Shown here piece by piece: positions 1 through 11,699 of a stretch of 64,000 nt of DNA. The stretch comes from Pseudisothecium myosuroides (taxonomy: Eukaryota; Streptophyta; Bryopsida; Hypnales; Lembophyllaceae), in contig OX637289.1 of assembly GCA_951799445.1 (NCBI GenBank), forward strand, positions 2,024,501 through 2,088,500. The letters run 5' to 3'. Made by a program: the position numbers and the translations under genes. Below the pieces are notes generated by a model. That model was not told where the DNA came from, ran no database searches, and worked only from the letters and a program-made list of their open reading frames with translations. How positions within the stretch are numbered: position 1 is the stretch's first letter; each line of letters begins with the position of its first letter.

Positions 1-1330
1 AGGCTCATGGACAAATCAGCCAGAAGGTTTTAGATTTTTCTCTAGTAATTAATGATACATCATATGATCGATGGTGGTGATTGACCGATCGATCATTGTG
101 ACGGATTCGTCAGTGCTTTGCATTCGTGAGAGTATTTAATCGTCCAACACCAAAGGTTTGTCATACAGTGGCAAGGTCTATGTTTAGATGGATACGGTTT
201 GTCCACTGCACAATTAACCGTCTACTTGGAGCTTCTTCTGAAACAAAGCGTACGATACCCAATGAGTTGCTTCCATCATTCGCCTTTCATTCAAGCCTCG
301 GCGGCGACGGAGGGACTAACCATTCCTCCAAATCCCACAGTTAAGGAGGATCCCAAGTATTACTGTCAGACACGAGGAGACGTGTTCCTAAAAGCACTGG
401 GATGAACGAGCATCCCCAAATGCTAAGGCCTTGAAACACGCTCAACACACCCAAACCTTCTAGACTGCCGCAATCCATTATTCTTAGTAACTCCAGGGCA
501 GTCAATTGCTTAAAAGAAACTAGAAGAGTCACAAAAGAAGAAGAAGAAACCCGGAGGACCTGAGGGCTTCTTCCAAGTAGGCCAAGAAGCCAGCTTTCAA
601 ATCAGGCCCACGGTGGTTTAGGAACACGTCATAGTCGTCCATGGCTGAAGAACATGGGCCTCGAGGACGTTTACGAGATTACCATAGTCCAAGAGCTTGA
701 TCATCCATGGTTGCAGGCAGTAGATTCTAGTCTAAACATTCTCAGAAAAGCATGATCAAGAAAAGTCAGTGCAACTTTGGTCACACAAATTGTACTGCGT
801 CAAGGGGGTCCGACAGTATGATGAACACTCCTCGCCAGGCTCACAAGATATCGATGAACTTCCTTTAAACTCTTCAATGCTAAGGAATCAACAACACCTT
901 CACACCTGGTATCCATTTTTTCATCCGAACAGAGAATATGAAAACCTAAACCTGGTACCCATTTATTTCGTACCGTCCATTCACATCTTCTCAAAAGAAA
1001 ATGTGTGGAGTTTAAACTTGCAATGTTGCCTGGGAGTGATAAACTATGTAGAGGTTCTCTACTCTTAGTCAGAGAATTCATCTACTGTAGTATGATCGGG
1101 AGAATGTCAAATTGTAAAACCTAAGAATCTCAAAATATCATTACGACAATCAAAAACTCCAAGAGCTGTCAGTAGAATTCCATGGTCTCCATTAACTCCA
1201 CTAACCGCTTCCGGCTAAGCTCTTTCTCGCAAAATTCAAAGTTCGGTCTAGACTGTAGTGAGCCCACGTATGTTCGGTGCAAATTTAGGGTTACACTGAG
1301 TAACTCCATGAGAGAGATGGACAGATTATG
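1..1330. other. No convincing gene
   Basis: Moderately GC-balanced sequence with only short ORFs. The ORF at 199-405 ends in a soluble-looking stretch (residues about 48-68) and could be a remnant exon, but there is no family match, start context or splice site I trust. Confidence 0.5.
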
Positions 1331-1337
1331 AAAGCCT

Positions 1338-1680
1338 CCAACAGAGGCAGAAGTAGCAGGACTACATCGTTCCTAAGATTGCAAAAGCATGAAAGAGCAA
1401 GACCAGTAGATGGCCAGCAGCAATTTGGTTGATCACACAGCTAATCTCCCAAATCTTTCACTACAAATCACGAACAAGAGAGATGATCAAACAAAGTGCC
1501 GTTCACGACGGCTCTACTTCACCAGCCACCGACAGAGGTGGAAATGTCGACAATCGTATGATTAGATCCTTACTAAGATTGCAAGAACATGAAAGAGCAC
1601 GACCAGATCGAAGAGGGCCTGTACCGATTTGGTTGCGCACTCAGCTACTCACCTAAATCCTTGGCTACAAAATTAAGAAC
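1338..1680 (+). repeat. Diverged tandem duplication of a ~130 bp block
   Basis: Two related blocks start near 1338 and 1532, about 194 bp apart. Shared strings include CTAAGATTGCAA, CATGAAAGAGCA, CGACCAG or AGACCAG, and a following ATTTGGTTG. The second copy is open in the frame of 1429-1656 and reads LRLQEHERARP. The first copy reads LQKHERARP but soon meets a stop. This could be two duplicated exons of a decayed gene; I do not recognise the product. Confidence 0.5.
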
Positions 1681-1795
1681 TTCAAAGGGAAATTGCACTC
1701 AGAGATAGATCTAAACACTAAGTGCTGCTCAAGACGATCTACTTTCACAAGCCTAAGGGTGTAAACTCTCTTGTCCGTGGTTAGTAGCGAAGGCC

Positions 1796-2048
1796 CCCTA
1801 AACCCTAAAACCCTAAAAAACAAACTCACTCACCTGAGCACCATCAAGATGGATTGTTGCTGCTGTGTTGCGAAGAGATACTTTCCAAGCACAGGAAAGT
1901 ACAAGCTCCACGCAAGGTCGCGCTCACTTAAGCTGATTCCCCCCACTACCAGTACTCGCAATCTCACATCCCTTGTGATGGTTCACTGCGAGTCGGAACC
2001 AAATGCGACCAATGCACTCAAGCAGAGATCGTAGGGTTTAGGGTTCTG
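1796..2048. promoter_or_regulatory. Facing telo-box clusters
   Basis: At about 1799-1822 there are three consecutive CCCTAAA-type units. At about 2033-2045 the complementary TAGGGTTTAGGGTT occurs. The plant telomere unit is CCCTAAA, and short copies (telo-boxes) are common in promoters of translation and growth genes. An ORF lies between them (from an ATG at 1849; first residues MDCCCCVAKRY), but I cannot say it is translated. The facing orientation fits a compact bidirectional promoter or the ends of a small gene. Confidence 0.5.
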
Positions 2049-2477
2049 CAGTCACGTCGAGAAATTGCAGGGCAGCAGTTGGTTAGTGCCACTGGGAGCG
2101 GAAGGCCTGCTTTCATCAAGTTACCATGAACTTAGCAAACAGGTCTCAAACCGGGGCGTTGGCAGGGTGCTTGTCAACATACTGTAGTCCACCCAACTAT
2201 GGCCTCATCATCATATGGCAACTTGAAATCTTTTTAGAGAAGAAACGTGTTGGTTCTTTATAGGGTCTACCTCCTGATGGAGGCATCGAGGATAGAATTG
2301 GTTTAAAAAAAATTGAATCATTTGTGGCAAGATTTCTCAGTGATAAGCCTTGTCCTTTCAAGGTTAATCTAACCTTTAAGACATATGGTGGAGTGAAGTG
2401 AATATCATGCATTGAGCAAATGGATCCATCCAAGTTAAAGGTGGATTTACAAAACACTTATTGACATCAATCAATAG
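2046..2477. other. No feature seen
   Basis: Intergenic sequence without a coding signal or repeat that I can recognise. Confidence 0.4.
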
Positions 2478-3060
2478 GGGTGTTTGCTCGGGGGGGGGGC
2501 ACCTAGTATTTTACTACAAACCACGTGCGAACAAGTGGTTTCTAATGAACTATAATTTCAACTTAAAATTTTGAGGGTTGCTTAATAATGACTATAGGTT
2601 TCTATTGCCAAAATTTCAACCTAAAATAATAGTTGAAATGATTTGTACAAGAGGTTGAAAATGGCCTAAAACGGCATGTTTTTCAACTCAAATATTTATA
2701 GAGATCACATTTAGATGACCATTGCATCAATACTCAACTCAAAATGAACTTTCAATTGAGAGCTATTTTTAGGAATTTTTTGTTCATTTTTTAGACAATT
2801 TTTTAGGATATAATATAGGGGTGTGAAAGTTATTTTTCAGTTGTACAGTGTATCTAATTACTTCAAAAATTTGTAACTAATTATCATTAACAAATAAAAA
2901 TATCAATAATTCAAAACATAAACTTTTGAAGTAGGAAAATCTAGTCATATTTTTTTTATTTCATTTTATTTAAATTTTAGGATATAATATAGGGGGTCCA
3001 AAGTTTTGTTCGCACGTGTTTTCTAATGGACACTCTAAGTGACCCCCCCAAGGGTGTTTG
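2478..3060. mobile_element. MITE with 9 bp target duplication (Mutator-like)
   Basis: The 9 bp string GGGTGTTTG is present exactly at 2478-2486 and 3052-3060. The 565 bp between them begins CTCGGGGGGGGGGCAC and ends GTGACCCCCCCAA, an inverted G/C-run terminus. A second inverted block, CACGTGCGAACAA against GTTCGCACGTG, lies just inside. The centre is AT-rich and non-coding. A 9 bp duplication is characteristic of Mutator-like elements. No transposase is present, so this is a non-autonomous copy. Confidence 0.75.
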
Positions 3061-4437
3061 GCACTAGATGCTCCACTTACTGTACAATGAATCCACGTTA
3101 ACTAGATAGACGATGATGTAAGGTAGAGGCTCCATTAACCATACAATACCTAAGAAGGTTCCATTGACCATATATGTGAGTTGTGATTTGTAATAAGTGT
3201 GAAAAATACTTAATCTAATGACCCTTAGTTTTTTACAATTGATTTTCAGCTAAACAGAAAAACAAATGTGCAAAATGTAAGATGGTGCAAGTTTCTAGAT
3301 TGTTTAGGGCGGAGGTTCAAAGTTCACCTGCTTGGTGAATGGTGAATGACACCTCTCCCTTACTGTATGGTGAATGGAGACTTTGTACTAGCTCGATAAC
3401 TCCATGGTGTGGGTGGTTTCCAAGATCAGTACTGTACTGTCTGTAACAATTACGGGCAATCTGTGTAGAGTGCGAGGCCGACATATTAGCGGGAGTCGGT
3501 CAGATTCAGACAGTCGGAATCACGGTACAGGAATATGGAGGCTAGCTTTTAGTCGGCAACATTTCTGATTAGTCATCTTCCAACAGTCGGGAGAGGAACA
3601 AGGACATGTTTACAGTAAATTGAATCGGTGAGAAATTACAGTAGTACCGAGTACATGTTAAGGCCCGGATGCACAGGATTAAGCATTTGCAGATCAGAGC
3701 AGGTGAAAGTACGAAAGCTAGGAATGGTTTCTCTTGTCTTTGTTCCAAGGAAATTTTCCAAGAAGCATTTACCTATTATTTTCATTCTTTACGTTGGTTA
3801 CTAAATGTTCATGGAGTGAATTGTAATAGATAATCAATTTTGTACAGTATGTCGACGCCATCGATTGGCATCTGCAGACCAAAGTGTTAGGCTTTGAGAG
3901 CAAATCTTAAATACGGTCACATCTCATATCAAACCTCTTACAAAATGTCTACAAGAAGTATGTCTCCAAGTTTGCGTGTGCCGGATTATAGAATTTACTT
4001 CTCCACCGGCTCCCAATCCAGTTCATATGTTCGTGGGGCCATGCACGTAGCAAAGGATCCAATTTTTTCATGACCAAACTCTACATTTGAGTTACTATAA
4101 ACTCAGTGGGCACGTTGTGATCGTGGATGGTCTAATGGTGAAGCGGGAAAAATCTTGGGAAAATGGGTGTCGGAATAGTAACCGGGAAAAAGGAAGTCGT
4201 TATGGCTTGTACTCACTGCAGCTCCTTGAATGGCTACCTGCCACCGATTCATTTGTTGATATAATGTCTGAATAACCTAACTTAATCTCAAGTTAAGCGC
4301 CTGAAAATTGGAGCGATTCTTAAACCAGGAGTGCAGGAATGCCTGACACATTGGCTCCGACAGTGAAACAAGGAAGTTCTTTATAATTTGGCAATATCTC
4401 ACAATTTGGCAATAAGGTCAGGAAATTAACAGGAATC
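3061..4437. other. No gene seen
   Basis: Ordinary intergenic sequence. A short ORF at 4087-4275 has no supporting feature. Confidence 0.4.
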
Positions 4438-4740
4438 ATCAGTCACCACAGTGAGCACCAAAATATCAACAAAAGACTATTGATTATCTAATAATGTCAG
4501 AAGTTACGTGTCCAAAGGACCTCTGTAGGATTGAGTGAATTCCGGAGGAACAGCTACAGTACAGGTCAGTGGTGACGAGGCTCAGGACTATCCTACTGAC
4601 TACGTTACATTTCAGAAAATGCATAAAGTACCTGCGTGGTCATCGCTACGTGTCCCGTGCTCAGTGACCCAAAGACGCGGCTGATACGTTGATTCAAATT
4701 TTGCAGTTATGTCAATCCTGCAGCCAGGACCTGCACCGAT
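4438..4740 (+). repeat. Promoter-proximal block duplicated at 21.0 kb
   Basis: From about 4440 to 4640 the sequence matches 21045-21240 closely by eye, including GTGTCCAAAGGACCTCTGTA, GGAGGAACAGCTACAGTACA and CATTTCAGAAAATGCATAAA. A second shared block (TATGTCAATCCTGCAG) follows near 4710 and 21300. Here it lies just upstream of the TATA box of the 5466-5804 gene. At 21 kb no such gene follows. Confidence 0.75.
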
Positions 4741-4890
4741 TTTGTTTCTCGAGTAGTACATTGACAAGTGTGAGATATTTTACACTAAGAGTGACAATTG
4801 AAAAGCTTTAAGACCTCGCAGAATTTCGAGAGCTTTCAATTTGAAAATCGCAAGTTTGCGTTAGCAAGAGTTAGACAAAAGTGTGTTCGC

Positions 4891-4900
4891 CATATATAGA
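4891..4900 (+). promoter_or_regulatory. Candidate TATA box
   Basis: CATATATAGA at 4891-4900 is a good plant TATA box. Transcription would start near 4925. A 5' UTR exon would end at a GTAAGT donor (intron from 4962), and the intron would end at TTGCAATTACAG (5424). The coding exon follows with ATG at 5466. Confidence 0.5.
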
Positions 4901-5465
4901 CAAGCTTCTGAGATCAGCGAGATCGATTTCTACCCAAGAGTTTGCAGCTGTGTGATTTACTGTAAGTTGCCCATGCCTTCCGAATGACTGGTAGAATGAT
5001 CGAATCTGATTCAGAGTCAGGTTTGCCCGATCTATTTTTCATCGCTTATTTCGACGTAGTTGTTACAATTGGCAGAATCCCAAGAAATTGACACCTTTTT
5101 AGGCGCCTGTCTGGGACCTCAGATTTATACCAGTCGTAGTTTCTAGAGCTTTGTGCACTTGCATGATACGAATTTGGCGCTCTAAAAGCGCACAAGTTAA
5201 GCGTATTTTAGTTCCTGTATTCAGTTCGTTGATTAGGCATAATCAGACAAAATTAATGAATTTCACAACACTTGTGTTTAGAACGTGCTTGCTCTGATGG
5301 CCATGTCCAAATTCTTACGGCCGAGTTAGTTCTGAGTATCAAATTGCGTCTTTCTTTGCATCCATAAATACTCATTGGGCTATACAAGTTGTTCTAACTC
5401 ACCTGTTCTCGGTTGCAATTACAGCTCAAGAAAATTAGGGTTTCCGAGTTTCGCTATCGCCCACC

Positions 5466-5804
5466 ATGGGTTCTACGCAGATCATCAACCAGACGTCGAG
5501 GCCGCTCGACATGAAAGTCGGAAACTACCGCTACTTCACGAAGCTGACCACCGTGGACACGAACAAGAGCTACACGGTGCACATCAACTACGACGACACG
5601 TACATGGAATACTCCCTGGGCGTGGACGACGGCGCAGGGGGGAATTCGAACTCCGTCATTGTGAACTCCGACGAATGCGTCGACAACAAAACCATCATCG
5701 TGCGGGAATTGAATGGCAAGTACGACGTCAAGATGGAGCCGCGAACGTCGTCGACGTCGGAGAATGCGTCGAAGAAGTCTCGGTGGAAATTCTGGGAGCA
5801 CTGA
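5466..5804 (+). CDS. Small beta-rich protein of unknown function (copy 1)
   Basis: 112-residue intracellular protein without signal peptide or membrane segment. Short alternating hydrophobic/polar strands (residues 15-50 and 62-92) suggest a small beta fold. Conserved strings shared with the minus-strand paralogue at 14707-15075 are IIN-T (6-10), KVGN (17-20), KLTTV (26-30), SYTVH (35-39), DTY (44-46) and SDECVDNK (68-75). The tail is Ser/Lys-rich and ends in the aromatic motif RWKFWEH. The start is the first ATG after the intron acceptor at 5424, with context CCACCATGG. It resembles an uncharacterised domain family that I recall from mosses and other seed-free plants (possibly DUF7748); this is from memory and unverified. 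The 35-bp-scale codon usage is much more GC-rich than the surroundings, as expected for a real gene here. Function is unknown. Confidence 0.8.
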   Translation: MGSTQIINQTSRPLDMKVGNYRYFTKLTTVDTNKSYTVHINYDDTYMEYSLGVDDGAGGNSNSVIVNSDECVDNKTIIVRELNGKYDVKMEPRTSSTSENASKKSRWKFWEH

Positions 5805-5874
5805 AGTGTACCCTAGCTGGCAAAACAGTCTTGAATGGGTATGCAGGGGGGTCTTCTACAATTCTACAGTACCA

Positions 5875-5925
5875 CTGTAACAAGAATATACTTGTGTTAC
5901 AAGAATATATTTGTGTTACAATGGC
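5875..5925 (+). repeat. Short tandem repeat in the 3' flank
   Basis: The unit TTGTGTTACAAGAATATA or close variants occurs about 2.5 times, immediately 3' of the 5466-5804 gene, probably in its 3' UTR. Confidence 0.5.
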
Positions 5926-7664
5926 CTACAAGAGATGGACAAGCTTGCATTCAAGATGTTCTACAGTGAAAGGAGCCTAGGGCCCCTGCACCGGAATTGA
6001 AGAACGTTACGGGGGTTGAGGATTCCAATTTTTGCAAAAACTGTGCATAGTGAAATACACCCTGACCTCCTTATTATCATATTCTGGTATATGCTTAGAA
6101 TGTCTAATATCACATTCTGGGTATACCCTGAGAATATGATGTACCACAGTCGACCGTAAATCTTCCACGTGTCATGTTCTGAGCACATGTGAGAAGAGGT
6201 TTGTGGGGTTGCACCTGAGATTTATTATGGAGGTATAAGAGGTGTAAGCTCGGTAGTAGAGTATGCCCGGATTTAGACGTGATACTGTGATTAGAGCCGA
6301 GTAGATTCAAGCAAATTGAGCATTGAGGTGCAACCAATTGTTGCACAAGATCTAGTCAGTTTTGGTGTCTGTTCTTTAGTTTTTGAATTTTGGTAGAAAT
6401 CTAGTTTTTGTCGATTTGTAGCAACAAATCATGAGAGCAATGTTCAATGAGAACTTGCAAAGGATCCTTGCAATGCTACGCAGATTTGGGCCTCCATTTT
6501 TGCATCCCTGTTTGTGAACAGATGACTCTATAAATTTTATATTTATATTTATATGACAGGTTTATTGAACTTGGTCTAAACTAACTACTCTACAGAAAGT
6601 TACGGAGTAGGACATTTCCAGAGAAATCCGATTTCATGCATTTCTGAGAGTATCAGTAAATAAATTGCGTATATTTTATATGACATGCATTGCACTGATA
6701 CCGAACTGCCTTTCGGATCAGATACAACTGCTTCCTAAGTAATTACTGTAATGTACAGGAGACGGTCTGAAACGGAGACGTAAACACGTACAGTACTCGT
6801 AAAAATCAAATTTGCCTCGGGATATGTTCACATATTAATCTAAAGCAAAATAGTTAATCAGCAGTGCACAATCTGCTAGTCAAGGGGAGTCGCGAATGGT
6901 TTCAAGGGTTAGGCAGACCTTGCCAAGCATGCCTCCAATCTAAAGCAGCTGTCATAGGAGTACATGCTTTGAATTTGAAATGCGTAAGCTTTCAGGCCAA
7001 CTCACTCTTCATGATTCTTCTACGTTACTGCATATCCTTGATTCCATTTCCACTTCAGAACATTCTAAAAACTAAGTGTAGGGTCCATCCTGAGAAACAG
7101 CTCCACATCAGCTTTTCCAACCTCAAGATACTTGAGGGAGGGATTGAATTAAAATTCAAGCACGCAAGCCAGGGCATGCATAGGCTGACAGGTGGCGATA
7201 CAGTCTTACTTTCAGGGAGGCCAAAAGGCTTGTGCAGTGTTGCTGAACAAAATTTCTGAAACTTTCAATAGGTAACCCACAGAAAATAGTCACATGCATC
7301 CATGAATGTGTGTGATCTTATTATACAGATGACATGATGTTGCCAAGACAAGCAACTACTGCAACATCTGTCTCGAGACGTTCCTAAAGACAATTCCTTC
7401 TGCGTCTGTTCATGCTATCTTCCTGCTAAGGACTGCTGCAATTACTCAGCAAAGACCCAGTACATGGGTGGCACGTACATTCCAACCCCAAAATTCGCAA
7501 GTTCCCATGAGGTTGGCCAAGGTTAATTTGAAAAACATGAGAGATATTGAACTTGATTCTAACAGTTTGATTATCGGACTAAATCATAGTCTATAGACTG
7601 TAAGGTAGCAAAGCCATAAGATTAAGGTAACCAAGAAACCTACGAGCAGGACCCACTAATGTTG
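5926..7664. other. No gene seen
   Basis: Intergenic. The ORF at 6864-7259 (131 codons) has no domain, odd composition and no start context. An imperfect inverted pair around TATTCTGGTATAT / GGGTATACCCTGAGAATAT lies at 6075-6137. Confidence 0.4.
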
Positions 7665-7996
7665 TAAGGTAGGAGGTCCTGAAATCGACCGGGCATTCAA
7701 ATCGCCCACCCTACTCATATGTACACCGCTTGTACATGTTGCTTTTCCATAACCTTCAGCGATGTACAAATAGTGTACATTTTAGGGGGTGGGCGATTTC
7801 AGAGCCCTATGCCACTTCAACTTCAAAATTTCATAACTAATTCTAGAAAGTTCCAAAAAATATGAAACGACTTGGGTTGGATGTCAATTCCTCTTGTCTT
7901 TCAAGGAAAATTCAGTGAAAAATATTTTCAGGCGTTTCACCTCCCCAAAATTCAGTTTCAGCTCTTAAATGAGCGATTTCAGGACCTCCTACCTCA
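7665..7996. mobile_element. MITE of the GGTAGG family
   Basis: The left end TAAGGTAGGAGGTCCTGAAA is mirrored by TTTCAGGACCTCCTACCTCA at the right end (about 25 bp inverted repeats). The interior is non-coding and itself partly palindromic (GATTTCAG / CTGAAATC, TGTACA repeats). Related ends occur at 30581-30984 and 52665-52938. A flanking TAA/TCA could be a 3 bp duplication, which would suit PIF/Harbinger, but it is imperfect. Confidence 0.65.
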
Positions 7997-8696
7997 TATG
8001 CACAAGAAGCTTATCAAGTCTCGACATACCAATGGTATGTAGAAACACTTGTGAGCAAAGTATCCAATATCTCCCTTCTAAGACAAGCTGGTGAGACACT
8101 CTACTGGTTAAATCCGATGGCCAACTAGGCAGTCTGTATTGGAGATACGCCTCGACCAATACAAAAACCTTCGTGCCTCGCAATAATCCTCAGATAGAAA
8201 TATTCAGCCCACTATACGCATGGAATCCAATTCAGAAAAGAAAATACTCAAAGTAATAGAAACGACATTCACGAGTTCTTAGACAGGCTGTACTACTGCA
8301 GTACACTTGTTCAGTGGAAGTGTTACGAGTCTGGCATAGCTGAGCCAAAAAACATAAGGCACAGATACCTAGTTGCAACAAATAGCTAAATGCGACACCC
8401 TAAAATCTTGAATGAACAATACATATTGATTTGAGAACGTAAACTACCTTTACATCAAAATTTGAGTCATCTACGATTAAAAATTTGTACCCTTAAAACT
8501 TTTGTATAGAGTACTCAAGTCAGGCATACTTTGGTGCTGTGAGATTGCGACCAAGAATTAAAAATGTGTTACACCCAGTCTAATAATAATAGGAACCATA
8601 CTCAGCATTTCAATTCCACGCCATTGCAGCAGACACGAGTAACCCTAATATGAAAGAAATCTCTTGAACTTACAAGGAAAGGCACTGGAACACTAG
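7997..8696. other. Intergenic, 3' flank of the plastid-type gene
   Basis: No coding signal was seen. It includes the probable 3' UTR of the minus-strand gene that ends at 8697. Confidence 0.4.
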
Positions 8697-9536
8697 TTAA
8701 GATGACTCCACCATGGCTTTCGCTTCGGAGGCCGGCTTCATCGTCGAAGCCCATTTCCCTAACAATTCACGGAGATCCGCGTCCATCCGCGTGCCCACAC
8801 CGCCCCAGACGAGCATGTGCAAGTAATCTCGCCACGAGTTGCCCGTTACTTCGTGCACGGGCTTCCACCCTAACCTGGAATAATATCGCACCAGCTTCTT
8901 GTGATACTCGTCGGAGTCATTGATAGCCAGCAGCTCGCCTTTGTTGCACGCGCAGTCAATCCCGTGGCGGACCATCAAAGCGCCCATGTACACCGCCGCT
9001 CCAAAAATGGTGCGTCCACTGCGCGTGGCGCTGGCTTTCGTCAACCGAATGTTGTCCAAGTGCAAAATGTTGGCGTCGATCCAAGGCTTGATGAAACCAT
9101 CCGCCGTGCCGAGATTATCCCCGGTGGCCACGTCGATGGCCGTCACCACGAACAAAGGCCCCGTGGGCTTGATCGCCAGCAGCAGACCTTTCTCCCTCGC
9201 CGAGGCGATGATGTCCGCCTGCGTGGGGAGGGAATCCTCGATCCTAGCGCACAATGACACAATTCCCCTGCACCGGAAGCCTCTCCTCGTGCCCCCCCAT
9301 TCTCGTTGCTGCTTCACGGACCTCGACAGGGGATGTCCGCTCCCACGCAGTGGACAGAAGCAAACTCTGGCGACAGAATTGTTCGGAAATTTTCGAATTG
9401 CAGAGGGAGTGACAGGGAGCGAACGCATCAAGCTCCCATGCGCAATGGCTTCCGCCATGCGCGTGGAATTCCTGAAAATTTCACAGCAACGGTGCCATGA
9501 ATTTGCTAGGCAGAGTTCCCATGCGGCAAGGAACAA
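8697..9536 (-). CDS. Conserved plant protein, probably plastid-targeted, GNAT-like
   Basis: 279-residue single-exon protein. The first ~90 residues are rich in Ser, Arg and Ala and poor in acidic residues, like a chloroplast transit peptide. An alternative start at residue 27 (9458, reading MAEAIAHGSLMR) gives an equally good transit peptide and may be the real one. The mature part (about 100-265) carries blocks I recall from an uncharacterised plant plastid protein family: HLDNIRLTK (159-167), a GAAVYMGALMVRHGID helix, ELLAINDSDEYHKKLVRYY (204-222), LGWKPVHEVTG and LVWGGVGTRMDADL. The order strand, long helix, then AINDSDEYHKKLVRYYSRLGW resembles the C-terminal half of GNAT acetyltransferases, where an Asn and a Tyr sit near acetyl-CoA. 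No substrate can be assigned. The coding region is strongly GC-richer than its flanks. Confidence 0.8.
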   Translation of the reverse strand: MFLAAWELCLANSWHRCCEIFRNSTRMAEAIAHGSLMRSLPVTPSAIRKFPNNSVARVCFCPLRGSGHPLSRSVKQQREWGGTRRGFRCRGIVSLCARIEDSLPTQADIIASAREKGLLLAIKPTGPLFVVTAIDVATGDNLGTADGFIKPWIDANILHLDNIRLTKASATRSGRTIFGAAVYMGALMVRHGIDCACNKGELLAINDSDEYHKKLVRYYSRLGWKPVHEVTGNSWRDYLHMLVWGGVGTRMDADLRELLGKWASTMKPASEAKAMVESS

Positions 9537-10157
9537 TGGAAGAGAGGGCTTGCTGATGATGGAGGCAGGGTGGGGGCTTGGAATGGATGAAAACAGATGA
9601 GAACTTTCATTCGTTCACATATTGCGCTTTGTGGAAACGAACTGCGAAAGAGTCAGGGCATTCGAGGAGGGATCAGGGTATGCAATATGGTAGGAGCACC
9701 TATACCTGATAAATAAGCGATTACAGAACAGATGAGCAGCAGAGTGAGGCAATGGAAATTTTTCTCATGTAGAGAGATAAGAAATATTAGGACTCTGAAA
9801 TTTTTGTAATTTTATTGTCAAAATTGAAATTACTATGAATTTTGGGAGGCAAAAAGTGCTTGGAACCTATTGCCAATGTCTAGAGTCTTCCAATTCCAAT
9901 CATAGCCAAACTACTTTCCCACTCACTACTTCCTACTATCTTGCTCATTGTTTTTTGTGCACTTTGGGACATGTGTCATGACCTTAATCGTCCCAACCTT
10001 GAACAGGAGAGAAACACACATTTTAAGGAGAAAAAAACACATTCCAATTTTGGGCACCCTCCTTGGGGCAAAATAGTGCATCCTACAGGTTGCTCATGGC
10101 TCCTTGATTTGGAATGGGTGGTTCTACCTTATAATCATCATTTTGGGTATCTTCTTT
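9537..10157. other. Promoter side of the 8697-9536 gene
   Basis: Contains the 5' flank of the minus-strand gene. No clear TATA box was picked and no other feature was seen. Confidence 0.4.
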
Positions 10158-10413
10158 CATTAGAAAAAGAATGGGGGCCTCTAGAGGGAAGCCAAACTCC
10201 AAACTTCGAACTAGTAGTGTAGAAAGTAAAAATAAAAAAATAATATTTTATTTGTAAAAAACATTTAAAAAATTGAATTATTATTTGACATGGCATGTGC
10301 ACCTCAATTGTCATGTCAAATTGTGGTTTTTAATATTTCAAAAAAAATCATTTTTTATTTGTACTACTAGGCCAGATCTAGTAGCCCTCTTGAAGCCCCA
10401 TTTTTTTTATAAT
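10158..10413. mobile_element. MITE of the CATTAG/GGGCCCTC family
   Basis: The left end CATTAGAAAAAGAATGGGGG continues into CCTCTAGAGGGAAGCC. The right side reads AGCCCTCTTGAAGCCCCATT followed by an A/T tract near TATAA, an imperfect inverted match. The interior is very AT-rich and non-coding. Same family as 27346-27516, 49129-49656 and 59965-60327. Confidence 0.55.
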
Positions 10414-11690
10414 TTTTTTGAGCATGCTTTACCTAAGTAAAAATAAAAAACATCCAAAGCCTCAAAAAATATTACAATTGTATCACAGAGGTAATCTTTT
10501 TATTTTCTACATGTTCCTAAGCTTGAATTGCGTCCATTTAGAGATTGGTCTTTGGAAAACGGAGACCCTACTCAATTACAAAATAGGGACAAATTTACAC
10601 TATCAAACCTAATGACATTGAATATGCAAAAGTAGTATAGTATAATGTCTTGCTAGGATCTCTAAAGAGTACAATCCACCCTTGATATTTCTCAACACTT
10701 GGAAGTAAGGAATAAAACTTGTAACACTTACATGAATAACACTTACATGACTTTGGAATTAACAACAATAACACTTATATAAATAAAAGATGAAAATATA
10801 TAAGATATGAATGTCATCATACATCTAAGTATAATGGAAGAACAAAATTAAACTAGTTTGATGAGATTTTTATACACGCCAAGATCCTATTTCCTTTTGA
10901 AGTGTTTGAATGCTCTAGATGAGAGGTATAACATCAATAGGTCTTTGTTCCAAAAATTGTTTCAAGGTCACTAATGCACTTTCAACATCCAAGGTTGATG
11001 AAGTTTAGGGTCAATATTGTCCACATGATGTGGGATGTGGGATGTGCAATGCATAATGTAGAATAGATGATGTGCAAAGATAGTATGAGCTATATACGAT
11101 ATTGTTAATGCCAGCTAAAACATGATTTGTACAATATATCCTAATTCAATTTCATCCAAGTTATAAATTTCATAGACTCACTTTCATCTAAATTAACACT
11201 TATAAAGGTGAATTTGTTGAAGAAGGGAGCATAATTTTTATAAATTCTCTTAAGTATTAACATGCAATTAACACTTACTAGTATATTTTTTGGAATTTTT
11301 TGGAGGACTATAATTTTTCTTAATACATGTGTAAGTTTAACACCTATTGGGGTAACAAATATTGAGGGTAGATTGTAAAGAGCTTGCCAAGTTTGATTCC
11401 CAATCAAAAAAATTTGAGTAGCTCTGCAATAGGAAAGGACATAACCTCGGACATAACCCTCTCATTGAGATTTGATAAGGTGAGATTTAGGTTCTCTTCT
11501 CTTTCGTTGGGAAGGATACTAAACATGTCCTACTCAATAGAAAAAATCTGGACCTCGTGGAAGATTGTTTGGCTTTCGGCGGATGTGCAAATACAATGAA
11601 ATTAAAAAATTAAAAAAAATTAAAATTAAAAAAATAATTTAATCTAAAATTTGATGGGGCACATAAGCTAACTTTCACTGGCAAGATTCT
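10414..11690. other. AT-rich intergenic, no gene
   Basis: Low-complexity AT-rich sequence with repeated AACACTTA(C/T)ATGA strings near 10720-10780. No gene was seen. Confidence 0.4.
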
Positions 11691-11699
11691 TTGTGAGCA

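Noticed and set aside
1796..1823. Telomere or interstitial telomeric array
   Set aside because: Only about three units; too short for a telomere and typical of promoter telo-boxes.
6864..7259. 131-residue ORF
   Set aside because: Composition is that of random translation, with no domain, splice or promoter support.
8701..9600. Plus-strand ORFs opposite the plastid-type gene
   Set aside because: Shadow frames of a GC-rich minus-strand coding sequence that carries the recognisable conserved blocks.
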